This document shows positions 7,211-15,052 of a DNA stretch of 32,725 nt, in pieces. The translations under genes were made by a program, and so were the position numbers. Where the stretch lies: the NCBI GenBank assembly GCA_947427205.1, contig CANEHB010000021.1:1-32725 (forward strand). The letters run 5' to 3'. The first letter of the stretch is position 1, and every line of letters begins with the position of its first letter. This DNA is from an uncultured Clostridium sp. Lineage in GTDB: Bacteria > Bacillota > Clostridia > TANB77 > CAG-508. The notes beneath the pieces are model-generated. The model was given only the letters and a program-made list of their open reading frames with translations. It ran no database searches and was not told the DNA's origin.

Positions 7211-7885
7211 ATGAGTAGTATACCAAAACGTGATCTCGGAGTTGTTATTGGACGGTTTGGTCCAGAAACTTTAGGTCACACACTGCTTTTTGACACAAGC
7301 TTGTCTCTGTGTCGTAGGACTTTCATAATTGTAGGATCAGCACAGGAGCGTGGAACCTTAAGAAATCCATTTCCAGTTGAAACACGGATTAAGCTGATTA
7401 GAGAGACCTATCCAGAGGAGTCGGAAAGTAGCTTAGCTATCGGCGGATTGAATGATATGACGAATGAATTGGACATCAATGTAGATTGGGGAAGATACCT
7501 TAAATCAAACGTTGAAAATAAGTACAATAAGTTCGCCAGCTTAATGGTCTACGGCAATGATGAATTTAGGAGTAAATGGTTTGCTCCTGAAGATTTAAAA
7601 GGAACTGATGAATATATCATTGCCAGAAGTACGTTACCCATTTCAGCAACAATGGTAAGAGGATACTTAACAATCAATGATGAACGAAATTGGCAGCAGT
7701 GTTCACATGAGCTCATACATTATCTGTATAAGGAACTTCGTGATGAGCTGATGAGCGTACCAGTGTATAAAGAGATTTATGATCAGATTCGAAGGAGCAA
7801 GGTCATGGATCTTGATACATTTATGAAAGTATATCGAAGATACGAAGCGGAGGACCGAAAGAAAAAGCTTAGTCAAATCAATTGA
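7211..7885 (+). CDS. T/HxGH nucleotidyltransferase, NMN adenylyltransferase-like
   Basis: A 224-residue protein. GVVIGRFGPETLGH (10-23) is the nucleotide-binding signature with a TxGH form, GSAQERGTLRNPF (42-54) follows the NadM/NadR pattern, and ISATMVR (144-150) is the second conserved motif. It probably adenylates nicotinamide mononucleotide or a similar nucleotide; the cytosolic location is inferred. Such genes are common in phages and mobile DNA for NAD synthesis. Base composition is clearly richer in G+C than the neighbours, with CGN arginine codons including CGG at residues 15 and 59. R15 is the conserved Arg of GRFxP, so CGG means arginine in the donor. AAAGGAGG precedes the ATG. Confidence 0.8.
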   Translation: MSSIPKRDLGVVIGRFGPETLGHTLLFDTSLSLCRRTFIIVGSAQERGTLRNPFPVETRIKLIRETYPEESESSLAIGGLNDMTNELDINVDWGRYLKSNVENKYNKFASLMVYGNDEFRSKWFAPEDLKGTDEYIIARSTLPISATMVRGYLTINDERNWQQCSHELIHYLYKELRDELMSVPVYKEIYDQIRRSKVMDLDTFMKVYRRYEAEDRKKKLSQIN

Positions 7886-7918
7886 AGAAATGAGTAAAAC
7901 AAAACGATTCAGCTTTTA

Positions 7919-7934
7919 CATAGGACTTCCTATG
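7919..7934 (+). repeat. Hairpin CATAGG-ACTT-CCTATG
   Basis: A 6-bp stem with ACTT loop, 41 bp upstream of the next start codon. Its core TAGG-ACTT-CCTA is repeated exactly at 8506-8517, also upstream of a small membrane protein gene. Confidence 0.7.
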
Positions 7935-7975
7935 AATTTGTAACTGAAAACAAGTTTCCGTTAGAGGTAGACAGT

Positions 7976-8305
7976 ATGATTGTTTTTAAAATTAGTATTA
8001 TAACATTTAGTTGCGTTTTTGCAGGAATTGGCATTTATGCAGTTATCCGCAATATGACAATTGAATGTATCGGCGAGCTCAAGTATATGAAGAGGGAAGC
8101 CGAAAAAAGAAAAGAAATAGTTGAGACATCTTATAAGGAGAAGGATGCAGCGTATCTTACACAAATACATTTGGAGGAACACATTAGAATGATTAATGAG
8201 GAGAATGCATGTATTCATGAGCTGGAAGAAAAAATCAATAATCATTGGGGATGGAAAATTTTAAATCCAAATAAAAGATATGTTTCAAGATTTGATTTTC
8301 TTTAA
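7976..8305 (+). CDS. Small membrane protein with coiled coil
   Basis: A 109-residue protein I do not recognise. Residues 4-25 are a single hydrophobic segment, residues about 34-89 are charged and helical with coiled-coil character, and the tail HWGWKILNPNKRY is aromatic. AGAGGT lies 7 bp before the ATG. It follows the nucleotidyltransferase by 90 bp, with the hairpin at 7919 between, and ends at a strong terminator, so the two genes may form one unit. Composition is richer in G+C than the chromosome around it, suggesting acquisition. Confidence 0.65.
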   Translation: MIVFKISIITFSCVFAGIGIYAVIRNMTIECIGELKYMKREAEKRKEIVETSYKEKDAAYLTQIHLEEHIRMINEENACIHELEEKINNHWGWKILNPNKRYVSRFDFL

Positions 8306-8330
8306 TACAGCTTGACATTTGGTGGAAGAA

Positions 8331-8370
8331 AAGGGTGCTGACTTTAGAAATAAAGTCAGCACCCTTTTTA
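8331..8370 (+). terminator. Strong intrinsic terminator
   Basis: A perfect 16-bp stem (8331-8346 with 8351-8366) closed by a GAAA tetraloop and followed by T residues. It ends the nucleotidyltransferase/membrane protein unit. Confidence 0.95.
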
Positions 8371-8413
8371 TATTATAATAAAGAATTATTATAATATAAT
8401 GCAAATAGAGAAT

Positions 8414-8434
8414 AAACATTATGTAATAATGTTT
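8414..8434. promoter_or_regulatory. Inverted repeat next to a promoter
   Basis: AAACATTA and TAATGTTT with a 5-bp centre, ending 9 bp before the -35 at 8443. Possible operator. Confidence 0.35.
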
Positions 8435-8442
8435 ATAGTAAG

Positions 8443-8471
8443 TTGACAGATTTACTAGAATATGTTAACAT
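8443..8471 (+). promoter_or_regulatory. Promoter of the second small membrane protein
   Basis: A consensus TTGACA (8443-8448) and TAACAT (8466-8471) at 17-bp spacing, about 100 bp before the start codon. Confidence 0.5.
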
Positions 8472-8502
8472 AAAAAAGAAGACGTTTTTTAATCTCGTAT
8501 TC

Positions 8503-8520
8503 CACTAGGACTTCCTAGTG
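8503..8520 (+). repeat. Hairpin CACTAGG-ACTT-CCTAGTG
   Basis: A 7-bp stem with the same ACTT loop and TAGG/CCTA core as 7919-7934. It lies 48 bp before the ATG at 8569, within the predicted leader. Confidence 0.75.
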
Positions 8521-8568
8521 TTTATGCATATACTAAAAAACAATAAGAGAGAAAAGGAGAGATTAAAA

Positions 8569-8886
8569 ATGAAGTTAGAATTAACTGTGTGGTTTATTGC
8601 AGTACTTACGGTTGTAGAGGTGCTTATGGGAGTCACTTTTTTTGTTGAATTGTACAAAATCAATAAGTACAAAGAGTGTGAAAACCAGAAAAAAGCTGAA
8701 GTCATGAAAAAGCGGATCAACTTTACTACTTGGGGATTTGCAATTCTCATGATAATCAAGGTTACACTTGAGAACCAGGCTAAAATACCAACAATATTTC
8801 CAATGTTATGGTGGATAGATATGTTGATTATGAATTTATCAACAACATATTTAGTGGTGAAATACATTATTAGGAAACAGAAATAA
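8569..8886 (+). CDS. Small multi-span membrane protein
   Basis: A 105-residue protein, not recognised. It has two or three hydrophobic spans: residues about 6-27, 53-64, and 75-98. A Lys/Glu-rich linker lies between. The ATG is placed at 8569 because AAAAGGAGAG precedes it; a GTG further upstream lies in the hairpin. It uses CGG for arginine at residue 49, like the nucleotidyltransferase and unlike the native genes of this window. It has its own promoter and a terminator downstream. A phage-like or mobile accessory role is possible but unsupported. Confidence 0.6.
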   Translation: MKLELTVWFIAVLTVVEVLMGVTFFVELYKINKYKECENQKKAEVMKKRINFTTWGFAILMIIKVTLENQAKIPTIFPMLWWIDMLIMNLSTTYLVVKYIIRKQK

Positions 8887-9009
8887 TTACATCTTGATGG
8901 TATTATTAGCAGAACTGAATACTTATGTATTTTCTGAAATCGACAGTAAAGAAATAATCAGTTATATGAGTAAGAATGTAGAGAGTATAAGTAAGAAATG
9001 CACACAAAG

Positions 9010-9040
9010 AGCAGGGAAGATGAGAGTCTCCCTGCTTTTT
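9010..9040 (+). terminator. Intrinsic terminator, right end of the foreign block
   Basis: AGCAGGGA (9010-9017) pairs with TCCCTGCT (9029-9036), followed by T residues. The span 8887-9009 otherwise holds no gene with a credible ribosome binding site. Confidence 0.8.
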
Positions 9041-9047
9041 GTGATGT

Positions 9048-9082
9048 AAAAAAGAAACCCATTGTTTGATACAATGAGTTTC
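9048..9082 (-). terminator. Terminator of rplM-rpsI
   Basis: On the minus strand the arms 9082-9071 and 9065-9054 pair with one G-U wobble and are followed by six T residues. It is 20 bp past the rpsI stop. Confidence 0.85.
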
Positions 9083-9101
9083 GTGTAAATATTTCCAATA
9101 A

Positions 9102-9506
9102 TTATCTTTTTGAGAATTGTGGAGCTTTTCTAGCTTTTTTAAGACCGTATTTTTTTCTTTCTTTCATTCTTGGATCTCTTGTTAAGAATCCATTAGCTTT
9201 TAAAGCTGGTCTAAATTCTGAATTAGCTTCATTTAATGCTCTAGCTATACCATGTCTTATAGCACCTGCTTGACCTGTATAACCACCACCAACAACTTTA
9301 ACTATTACATCATATTTTCCAACAGTGTTTGTAACAGCGAAAGGTTGGTTAACTATAACTTTTAATATTTCTGTTCCAAAATATTCATCTAATTTTTTTC
9401 CATTAACTGTAATTTCACCTTTTCCAGGCATTAATCTTACTCTAGCGATAGATTCTTTTCTTCTACCTGTTCCTTGGAATACTATATTTTCAGATTTTTT
9501 TGCCAT
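9102..9506 (-). CDS. rpsI: 30S ribosomal protein S9
   Basis: A 134-residue protein with the family's [11 protein letters not shown] start (13-23), [19 protein letters not shown] in the middle and the basic C-terminus [18 protein letters not shown] that reaches the ribosomal P site. It sits one base after rplM in the usual L13-S9 operon. The ATG is preceded by GGGAGG within the end of rplM. Confidence 0.98.
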   Translation of the reverse strand: MAKKSENIVFQGTGRRKESIARVRLMPGKGEITVNGKKLDEYFGTEILKVIVNQPFAVTNTVGKYDVIVKVVGGGYTGQAGAIRHGIARALNEANSEFRPALKANGFLTRDPRMKERKKYGLKKARKAPQFSKR

Positions 9507-9507
9507 T

Positions 9508-9945
9508 TTATTTTACCTCCCAAACTTCTGGTTTTTGAGCTATATTGTCATGTTCGCTACCTGCGTAAACTCTTAATTTTTTGATCATTTGTCTTCCTAA
9601 TCTTGTATGTGGAAGCATTCCTTTTACAGCTAAAAACATAGCTTTTTCAGGAGTATTGTCCATCATTACTCTAGCAGAAGTTTCTTTCATTCCTCCAATA
9701 TATCCTGAATGATGTCTATAAACTTTTTGATCTAATTTATGACCTGTTAAAACAGCATCTTTACAATTCGTTACTATTACATAATCTCCAACATCTTGAT
9801 TTGGTGTAAATGTTGGTTTGTGTTTTCCTCTTAATAGTTTTGCAACTTCAGTAGCAACTCTACCTAATGATTTATCAGTTGCATCTATTATATACCATTT
9901 TCTTTCAATTTCGCCTTTTTTTGGGCTGTATGTAGTATTATTCAT
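9508..9945 (-). CDS. rplM: 50S ribosomal protein L13
   Basis: A 145-residue protein. [38 protein letters not shown] and [21 protein letters not shown] are diagnostic of L13, an early-assembly protein of the large subunit. The start is the ATG at 9945, because the GGAGGG ribosome binding site lies just before it; an earlier in-frame ATG at 9963 sits upstream of this site. The leader of about 120 nt carries a hairpin (10013-10042) that may be the L13 autoregulatory leader known in Firmicutes. Confidence 0.97.
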   Translation of the reverse strand: MNNTTYSPKKGEIERKWYIIDATDKSLGRVATEVAKLLRGKHKPTFTPNQDVGDYVIVTNCKDAVLTGHKLDQKVYRHHSGYIGGMKETSARVMMDNTPEKAMFLAVKGMLPHTRLGRQMIKKLRVYAGSEHDNIAQKPEVWEVK

Positions 9946-10012
9946 GGTATTAATACCCTCCATTCAAATTTTAAAATAATTTATATTTTATATTATTGTA
10001 AATCTATATAAT

Positions 10013-10042
10013 TTATATAACTACCGGGGAGAAGTTATATAA
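10013..10042 (-). promoter_or_regulatory. Hairpin in the rplM leader (L13 leader candidate)
   Basis: Perfect 10-bp arms, TTATATAACT and AGTTATATAA, hold a C-rich loop (TCTCCCCGGT on the minus strand), the only GC-rich patch in the leader. An L13 autoregulatory leader is known upstream of rplM in Firmicutes; a match to that family is inference. Confidence 0.5.
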
Positions 10043-10073
10043 AATTACCTATATTTACATATAATGCTTAATT

Positions 10074-10102
10074 ATTCTAATATAAAATCCTATAAAAGTC
10101 AA
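10074..10102 (-). promoter_or_regulatory. Promoter of rplM-rpsI
   Basis: On the minus strand TTGACT (10102-10097) and TAGAAT (10079-10074) are 17 bp apart. The -35 lies inside the loop and second arm of the upstream gene's terminator. Confidence 0.75.
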
Positions 10103-10113
10103 GCTTTTATAGG
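10089..10113 (-). terminator. Terminator of the amidohydrolase gene
   Basis: CCTATAAAAG and CTTTTATAGG arms with a 5-nt loop, 26 bp past the stop at 10140, followed on the minus strand by ATTTTATATT. It overlaps the rplM -35. Confidence 0.7.
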
Positions 10114-10139
10114 AAATTTATTCAAAAAAATACATATTT

Positions 10140-11772
10140 TTATCTAATTTCTTCTTGCTGTTTTTCATAAAGTTCTTTAAATTTATTCATCCTTTGATTT
10201 ACTAAAGTTTGATATACATCTGTACCAAGTTCAATAGCTTCTTTATAAGTAATTTCTTTTGGATTATGACTACCACCCTCAGATGGAATAAAGAATAGTA
10301 TAATTTTTCCAGTTTTATTTGATGAACAAAGAACACATGCTAAATCGTGTCCTGGCCAAGAGTGCATGATTTGATAAGAATATTTCTTTGCTTCACAAAT
10401 TGACTTTACATTTTCTACTAATTCTGGACTTGTTTTTACAGGGGTGTTTTGGGATGAAATTCTAAATGATATAGAATCAGTTTTATCTGGATTTTTTTCT
10501 TGTATATTTTTAAAAGTTTTATAAATAGTTTCTTTTGTGTTTTCTGCAGTAGCTGGATATTGTTGTCGAACATCTACAAATAATTCTGAAAAAGGATTAT
10601 CTTGAACAACTGCAAAACTAACATTATTTATGTCAAAAGATACATTTGATTCTTCAGATATATCTTCAGCAAGAGAATTAACTATAGAAGTTGCAACAGG
10701 AGGTGTAGTTCTTATAAGTAAATTTGCATTATCTTGAATTTGATTTGCGCCCCATTTTTCAGTAACAGATCCAAGAAATTCAAAATTAAGATTTGGATTT
10801 TCTTTTTGAAGTTCATCTAATTTTAGTACAAGTTTAGAAAGACCTAAAACAGAGTCTTTTCTTTTATCCATTGGAGTTGCTCCTGAGTGATCGCTTGCGC
10901 CTTTTGCATTTACTTTTATTAAATTACCATCTTTAGGAAATGTTATTTTTTTATTACTGTTTCTAGAAATAGAATCAAATTGAGGTACAGTTATTCTAAG
11001 AGTTTCTTCTTGATTATCAGATTTTGAATTTACAGCTAAATCTGTTAAATCTGATATGACTTTTGCTGATGTAACAATTGAATTTTCTCCATTGATATAT
11101 ATTGATCCACGTAAAGGCTTTCCAATTGAATCAATAATACCAATATCTATATTAGAATCAGATAAAACTTGAGATTGTTCTATATGTGATTCGATTGCTT
11201 CTGAAATTTCATTTTCAGATACTATTTTATCTACTAATTTTATATTATTTAAATCTATACCATATTTAGCCAGGTGAGAGAAGATATAATCTTTATATTC
11301 TGTTACAGCTTCTTCAAAAGTTATACCATTTGAATCTTTTAAATCTTTTAATTTATCATATGGTAATTCACCACTAAGATAATAGCTTCCTAAGCAAGCT
11401 GAATGAAATCTAGTAGATTCTTCACAAGAATATATAGCAACTGATAAATTTCCATATTGTTTAGAACAAGATGATTTAAAATTTTCAGCAGCTTTTAAAG
11501 CCATATAAACTCCAACTGGACCATCAAATTGTCCACCATTAGTAACAGAATCTGTATGAGAACCAATTAATAGAGTTTTATTGTTTGAACAATCACCCTT
11601 AAATTTTCCACATATATTTCCGAACTTGATCTATATATATTTCCATTCCAATATCTTGCATAGCTTTCATACATTTTAATTTGTATTTGGCGTCTTCTTC
11701 TGTATAAGCAATACGATTTACTGGTTCATGATTATCAAAATCAAAAAAATCGTTAATATTTATAGTTTGCAT
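10140..11772 (-). CDS. M20-family Zn amidohydrolase (AllC/carbamoylase-like), +1 shift at CGG
   Basis: The enzyme starts at ATG 11772 behind GGAGG and runs 50 codons to IYIDQV, then CGG, and stops seven codons later. Skipping C11622 gives IDQVGNICGKFKGD, the conserved D..GN..G of the family. It then continues into IGSHTDSVTNGGQFDGPVGV (metal-binding His/Asp), YSCEESTRFH, a dimerisation part with GASDHSGATPMDKR, HSWPGHDLACV and FIPSEGGSHNPKE. The total is about 543 residues, longer than typical 410-residue AllC relatives. It probably hydrolyses an N-carbamoyl or similar amide; the substrate is not clear. A fragment starting at 10140-11504 would lack the first metal ligand, so expression without the shift should be inactive. 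Confidence 0.85.
11620..11622 (-). other. Putative +1 frameshift site, GTT-CGG-A in the amidohydrolase
   Basis: Codon 51 is CGG followed by A. Skipping C11622 yields GGA, the conserved glycine of the D..GN motif, and opens the long downstream frame. The zero frame ends at a TAA at 11601-11599. Confidence 0.8.
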
Positions 11773-11936
11773 AATAACCTCCAATATTAATATAGATATA
11801 TTAATATCACAAAAACTTAGAGTTTTCAATTAAAAGTGTAGAATTGATAGTGTGTAAAATATAATATATTTTGATTTTATATAAGAAAAGCTTATATTTA
11901 TAACTAAAAAATAAGTATAAAAATATAATAAAAGTA

Positions 11937-11964
11937 TTGCAAAATAATATTTTTGTGATAAAAT
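11937..11964 (+). promoter_or_regulatory. Promoter of ruvA
   Basis: TTGCAA (11937-11942) and TAAAAT (11959-11964), 16-bp spacing, about 30 bp before the start. Confidence 0.5.
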
Positions 11965-11996
11965 GTAGCAAAAATATGTTTGGGAGGAAACGAAAG

Positions 11997-12599
11997 ATGT
12001 TTGCATATATAAAAGGTACATTAGAAGAAAAATCAAGTAATTATGTTGTTATAGATGTAAGTGGAATTGGTTATCAAATTTTTATGTCAAATATTTCAAT
12101 AAATGAAATTGGAGAAGTAGGAAAAAATGTTAAAGTACATACTTATTATTATGTAAGAGAAGATAATATTAGTCTGTACGGATTTTTAACAAAAGAAGAA
12201 TTAAAAATGTTTGAACTTTTATTATCTGTTAGTGGAATAGGAGCAAAATCTGCAATAGCAATGCTTTCTAATATAACTCCATCTAGTTTTGCATTTGCAG
12301 TAGTTTCAAATGATATTGCAAAACTAAAAAAAGTACCAGGAATTGGACCAAAAACAGCACAAAGAATAGTATTAGAATTACAAGATAAACTAAAAGCAGA
12401 ACAAGAAATTGCAAAAGCAGATGATACACAAATGGATATACAAGATAGTAATGACGAAAATATTTCTGAAGCAATAGCTGCACTTCAAATATTAGGATAT
12501 AATAAAAAAGAAATTGATAAAGTATTTGAAAATATAGATAAATCAGATTTATCAGTTGAAGATTTAATTAAAAAAGGATTATCATTACTTGCAAGATAG
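11997..12599 (+). CDS. ruvA: Holliday junction branch migration protein RuvA
   Basis: A 200-residue protein: an N-terminal OB fold (MFAYIKGTLEEK; YYYVREDNISLYGF), two helix-hairpin-helix units (LLSVSGIGAKSAIAML and LKKVPGIGPKTAQRIVLEL) and the C-terminal three-helix domain after an acidic linker. It binds four-way junctions and recruits the RuvB motor during recombination repair. The ATG at 11997 follows GGGAGGAAACG. RuvB is not adjacent; instead rarA follows 144 bp later, an unusual neighbour but also a replication-repair AAA+ protein. Confidence 0.97.
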   Translation: MFAYIKGTLEEKSSNYVVIDVSGIGYQIFMSNISINEIGEVGKNVKVHTYYYVREDNISLYGFLTKEELKMFELLLSVSGIGAKSAIAMLSNITPSSFAFAVVSNDIAKLKKVPGIGPKTAQRIVLELQDKLKAEQEIAKADDTQMDIQDSNDENISEAIAALQILGYNKKEIDKVFENIDKSDLSVEDLIKKGLSLLAR

Positions 12600-12637
12600 A
12601 ATAAATAAAATTAGATAGCACGTATTTTAACGTATAT

Positions 12638-12696
12638 AAATTATATTATTTATAAAATATAAGATAAAAATTATATTATTTATAAAATCAAAGATA
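12638..12696 (+). repeat. Two 29-bp tandem units before rarA
   Basis: 12638-12666 and 12668-12696 differ at two positions. Both are AT-only except for one or two bases. The spacing is 30 bp. Confidence 0.75.
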
Positions 12697-12743
12697 ATAA
12701 TTAATATAAATTATTGCAAAATTTTTGGGAAAGGAATAATAAA

Positions 12744-13988
12744 ATGGACTTAAATCAACCATTAGCATATAGAATGAGACCCAAGTCTTTAGAAGAATTT
12801 GTTGGTCAAGAGCATGTTGTTGGACAAGATAAATTATTATATAGAACTATAAAAGCAGACAGATTATCAAGTCTTATTTTATGGGGACCTCCAGGATGTG
12901 GAAAAACTTCACTTGCAAAAGTTATTAGTGAGACAACAAAATATAAATTTACTAAAATAAATGCAGTAACATCAGGAGTTGGAGATATAAAAAAAGCTGT
13001 TGAAGAGGCAGAAAATCCATTATTAAATCCAAGTGGAAAATGTATATTATTTATAGATGAGATACATAGATTTAATAAACTTCAACAAGATGCGTTACTT
13101 CCTTTTGTAGAAGATGGAACAGTAATTTTAATAGGAGCAACTACAGAAAATCCATATTTTGAAGTGAATAAAGCTTTAATATCAAGATCAATGGTTATAA
13201 AATTAGAGCCACTTCAAAAAAAAGATATATTAAAGGTTTTAAAAAATGCAATTACAAATAAAGAAGGATTAGGAAATTATAATATAAAAATTTCAGATGA
13301 AACATTAGATACTATTGCAGAAGTTTCTGGTGGAGATGTTAGAACAGCATTAAATGGACTAGAAGTTGCTGTTTTAACAACTAAAATGAATTCGGATGGA
13401 GTTATAGAAATAACAAATGAAATAGCAAGCCAAAGCTTAAATAAAAGAAAAGCAATGTTTGATAAAACTGGTGATAGTCATTATGATAATATTAGTGCTT
13501 TCATAAAGTCTATGAGAGGAAGTGACCCAGATGCTACAGTATTTTATTTAGCAAGAGCTATTAATGGTGGGGAAGATCCAGTATTTTTAGCAAGAAGAAT
13601 AGTAATTGCAGCAGCAGAAGATGTTGGATTAGCAAATCCAACTGCTTTAGTAGTAGCAACATCTGCAATGCAAGCAGTAACAATGGTAGGAATGCCAGAA
13701 GCTAGAATTATATTATCAGAAGCGGCTGTATATGTTGCAACTTCTAAAAAATCTAATGCTACATATAATGCTATAAATAGTGCAATAGCAGATGTTTCAA
13801 GTAAAGATACTGGAACAATACCAATGCATATAAGAAATGCACCACTTGCTGGAATGGAACAATTTGGATATGGTGAAGGATATAAATATCCACATGATTA
13901 TCCAGGTCATTGGGTAGAACAACAATATTTGCCAGATAAAATGCTTGGGACAAAGTATTTTATTAAAGATGAAAATATTGAAAATTAG
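12744..13988 (+). CDS. rarA: Replication-associated recombination protein RarA (MgsA)
   Basis: A 414-residue AAA+ ATPase. It starts with MDLNQPLAYRMRPKSLEEFVGQ, then Walker A GPPGCGKTS (about 47-55), Walker B ILFIDEIHRF (about 99-108), and GATTENPYFEVN, a hallmark of RarA. The C-terminal part has the HYDNISAFIKSMRGSDPDAT and YPHDYPGHWVEQQYLP motifs. It acts at stalled replication forks. The ATG at 12744 follows AAAGGAAT. A TTG ten codons earlier is a less likely start. Confidence 0.96.
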   Translation: MDLNQPLAYRMRPKSLEEFVGQEHVVGQDKLLYRTIKADRLSSLILWGPPGCGKTSLAKVISETTKYKFTKINAVTSGVGDIKKAVEEAENPLLNPSGKCILFIDEIHRFNKLQQDALLPFVEDGTVILIGATTENPYFEVNKALISRSMVIKLEPLQKKDILKVLKNAITNKEGLGNYNIKISDETLDTIAEVSGGDVRTALNGLEVAVLTTKMNSDGVIEITNEIASQSLNKRKAMFDKTGDSHYDNISAFIKSMRGSDPDATVFYLARAINGGEDPVFLARRIVIAAAEDVGLANPTALVVATSAMQAVTMVGMPEARIILSEAAVYVATSKKSNATYNAINSAIADVSSKDTGTIPMHIRNAPLAGMEQFGYGEGYKYPHDYPGHWVEQQYLPDKMLGTKYFIKDENIEN

Positions 13989-14076
13989 AAATTAGATAAG
14001 TTTTGCCTAAATAGATTTAGATAAAGGTATATAAAAATGTTTATTTTTACAAAAATTGAATAATTAATTTAAAAAA

Positions 14077-14448
14077 GTGAAAAATACTCTTATGAAAAAG
14101 AGTATTTTTTTATGTATAATTGCTGGATTTTTCGCAGGAATGATTAGTGGATTTTTTGGAGCTGGTGGAGGACTTATTCTTGTTCCTTTTATGACTTTTT
14201 TATTAAAAGAAAATGAAGTAACTGCTAGAGCTACTACAATAATGTGTATTTTTTTTATGGTTTTAACTAGTAGTTTTTTTTATTTTAAAGAAAATTCTAT
14301 TGATTGGTGGATTGCAGGAAAATGTGCAATTGGTGGAGTTATAGGTGGATATATTGGATCAAAATTACTTATAAATTTAAACAAAAATATTTTAAGAATA
14401 TTATTTGTTATTTTTTTAATTTATGCTGGAATAAAAATGATTATTTAG
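14077..14448 (+). CDS. TauE/SafE-type permease, N-terminal-half-like
   Basis: A 123-residue protein with four hydrophobic segments and the motif SGFFGAGGGLILVPFM (about 25-40), typical of each half of TauE/SafE sulfite/anion exporters. Full-length members have about 250 residues made of two such halves; here each half is a separate gene (next at 14606), so they may assemble as a heterodimer. There is no clear ribosome binding site. The start is GTG 14077 or ATG 14092, and both lie in or next to a terminator-like hairpin at 14080-14109. Confidence 0.8.
   Translation: MKNTLMKKSIFLCIIAGFFAGMISGFFGAGGGLILVPFMTFLLKENEVTARATTIMCIFFMVLTSSFFYFKENSIDWWIAGKCAIGGVIGGYIGSKLLINLNKNILRILFVIFLIYAGIKMII
14080..14109 (+). 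terminator. Terminator hairpin over the start of the first TauE gene
   Basis: AAAAATACTCTT (14080-14091) and AAGAGTATTTTT (14098-14109) pair perfectly around a 6-nt loop that includes the ATG at 14092, with a T-run at the end. It probably terminates rarA transcripts and would also hide the start codon in a read-through transcript. Confidence 0.75.
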
Positions 14449-14605
14449 AAAAAATAGAAAATTAAATTTATAAAGAAGTTTATAAATTTAATAAAAAAGC
14501 TTTTAAAACTTATAAATATAAATATTATAAATTTTTTATATATTATAAATGTTAAAAATATAATATTACATTTAAAGTAAAAATTAATTATGATAAAGAG
14601 GATAT

Positions 14606-14995
14606 ATGAAAGAAATTTTAATCGGGACCATTTCTGGAACTGTTGCAGCTTTAGGAATGGGAGGTGGAACAATATTAATTTTATTATTGGGAATATTTAC
14701 TAAGATGGGTCAACATTTAATTCAAGGGACTAATCTTATATTTTTTATTCCTACCTCAATAACAGCAATTTGCATGAATGTAAAAAATAAAACCATAAAT
14801 TATAAAATGTCAGTTATTATAATTATAGCAGGAATTATAGGAGCTATTTTGGGAAGCAAACTTTCTTTTAAAATAGATAATTCTTCACTAAAAAAATATT
14901 TTGGAATTTTTTTACTTTGTATAGCAATTTTTGAAATTTATTCATTTTTTAATCAGTATATATTAAAGAAAAAAGAAGATAATAAAATTAGATAG
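14606..14995 (+). CDS. TauE/SafE-type permease, second half-size gene
   Basis: A 129-residue protein with four hydrophobic spans. GTVAALGMGGGTILILLL near residue 12 is the counterpart of the GAGGG motif in the first half. AAAGAGGA precedes the ATG. It begins 157 bp after the first half-size gene, across an AT-only gap, and ends with a basic cytoplasmic tail. Probable partner of the 14077 product in an anion or sulfur-compound exporter; the substrate is unknown. Confidence 0.82.
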   Translation: MKEILIGTISGTVAALGMGGGTILILLLGIFTKMGQHLIQGTNLIFFIPTSITAICMNVKNKTINYKMSVIIIIAGIIGAILGSKLSFKIDNSSLKKYFGIFLLCIAIFEIYSFFNQYILKKKEDNKIR

Positions 14996-15014
14996 TATTA
15001 AAAGAAGATTTTTA

Positions 15015-15052
15015 TATTTTATAGAAAAGTGCTTCACACTTACTATAAAATA
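15015..15052. repeat. Inverted repeat after the TauE genes
   Basis: TATTTTATAG/CTATAAAATA outer arms and AAGTG/CACTT inner arms with a small internal loop. It is probably a transcript end, but a T-run is lacking. The remaining AT-rich stretch to 15225 shows nothing else I can name. Confidence 0.5.

Noticed and set aside
7211..7885. Missing first histidine in the nucleotidyltransferase HxGH motif
   Set aside because: The superfamily accepts T or H at this position (T/HxGH), so TLGH is not a defect.
8897..9049. A 50-codon ATG frame to the right of the foreign block
   Set aside because: No ribosome binding site, and its end overlaps a strong terminator hairpin.
11599..11829. A separate small gene upstream of the amidohydrolase
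   Set aside because: From ATG 11772 it is the N-terminus of the amidohydrolase, joined by the CGG shift; the codons before 11772 lack a ribosome binding site.
14077..14995. The two TauE genes as a fourth frameshifted gene
   Set aside because: They are separated by 157 bp of AT-only DNA, each has its own stop and the second has its own ribosome binding site; no CGG is involved. Two half-size genes fit better.
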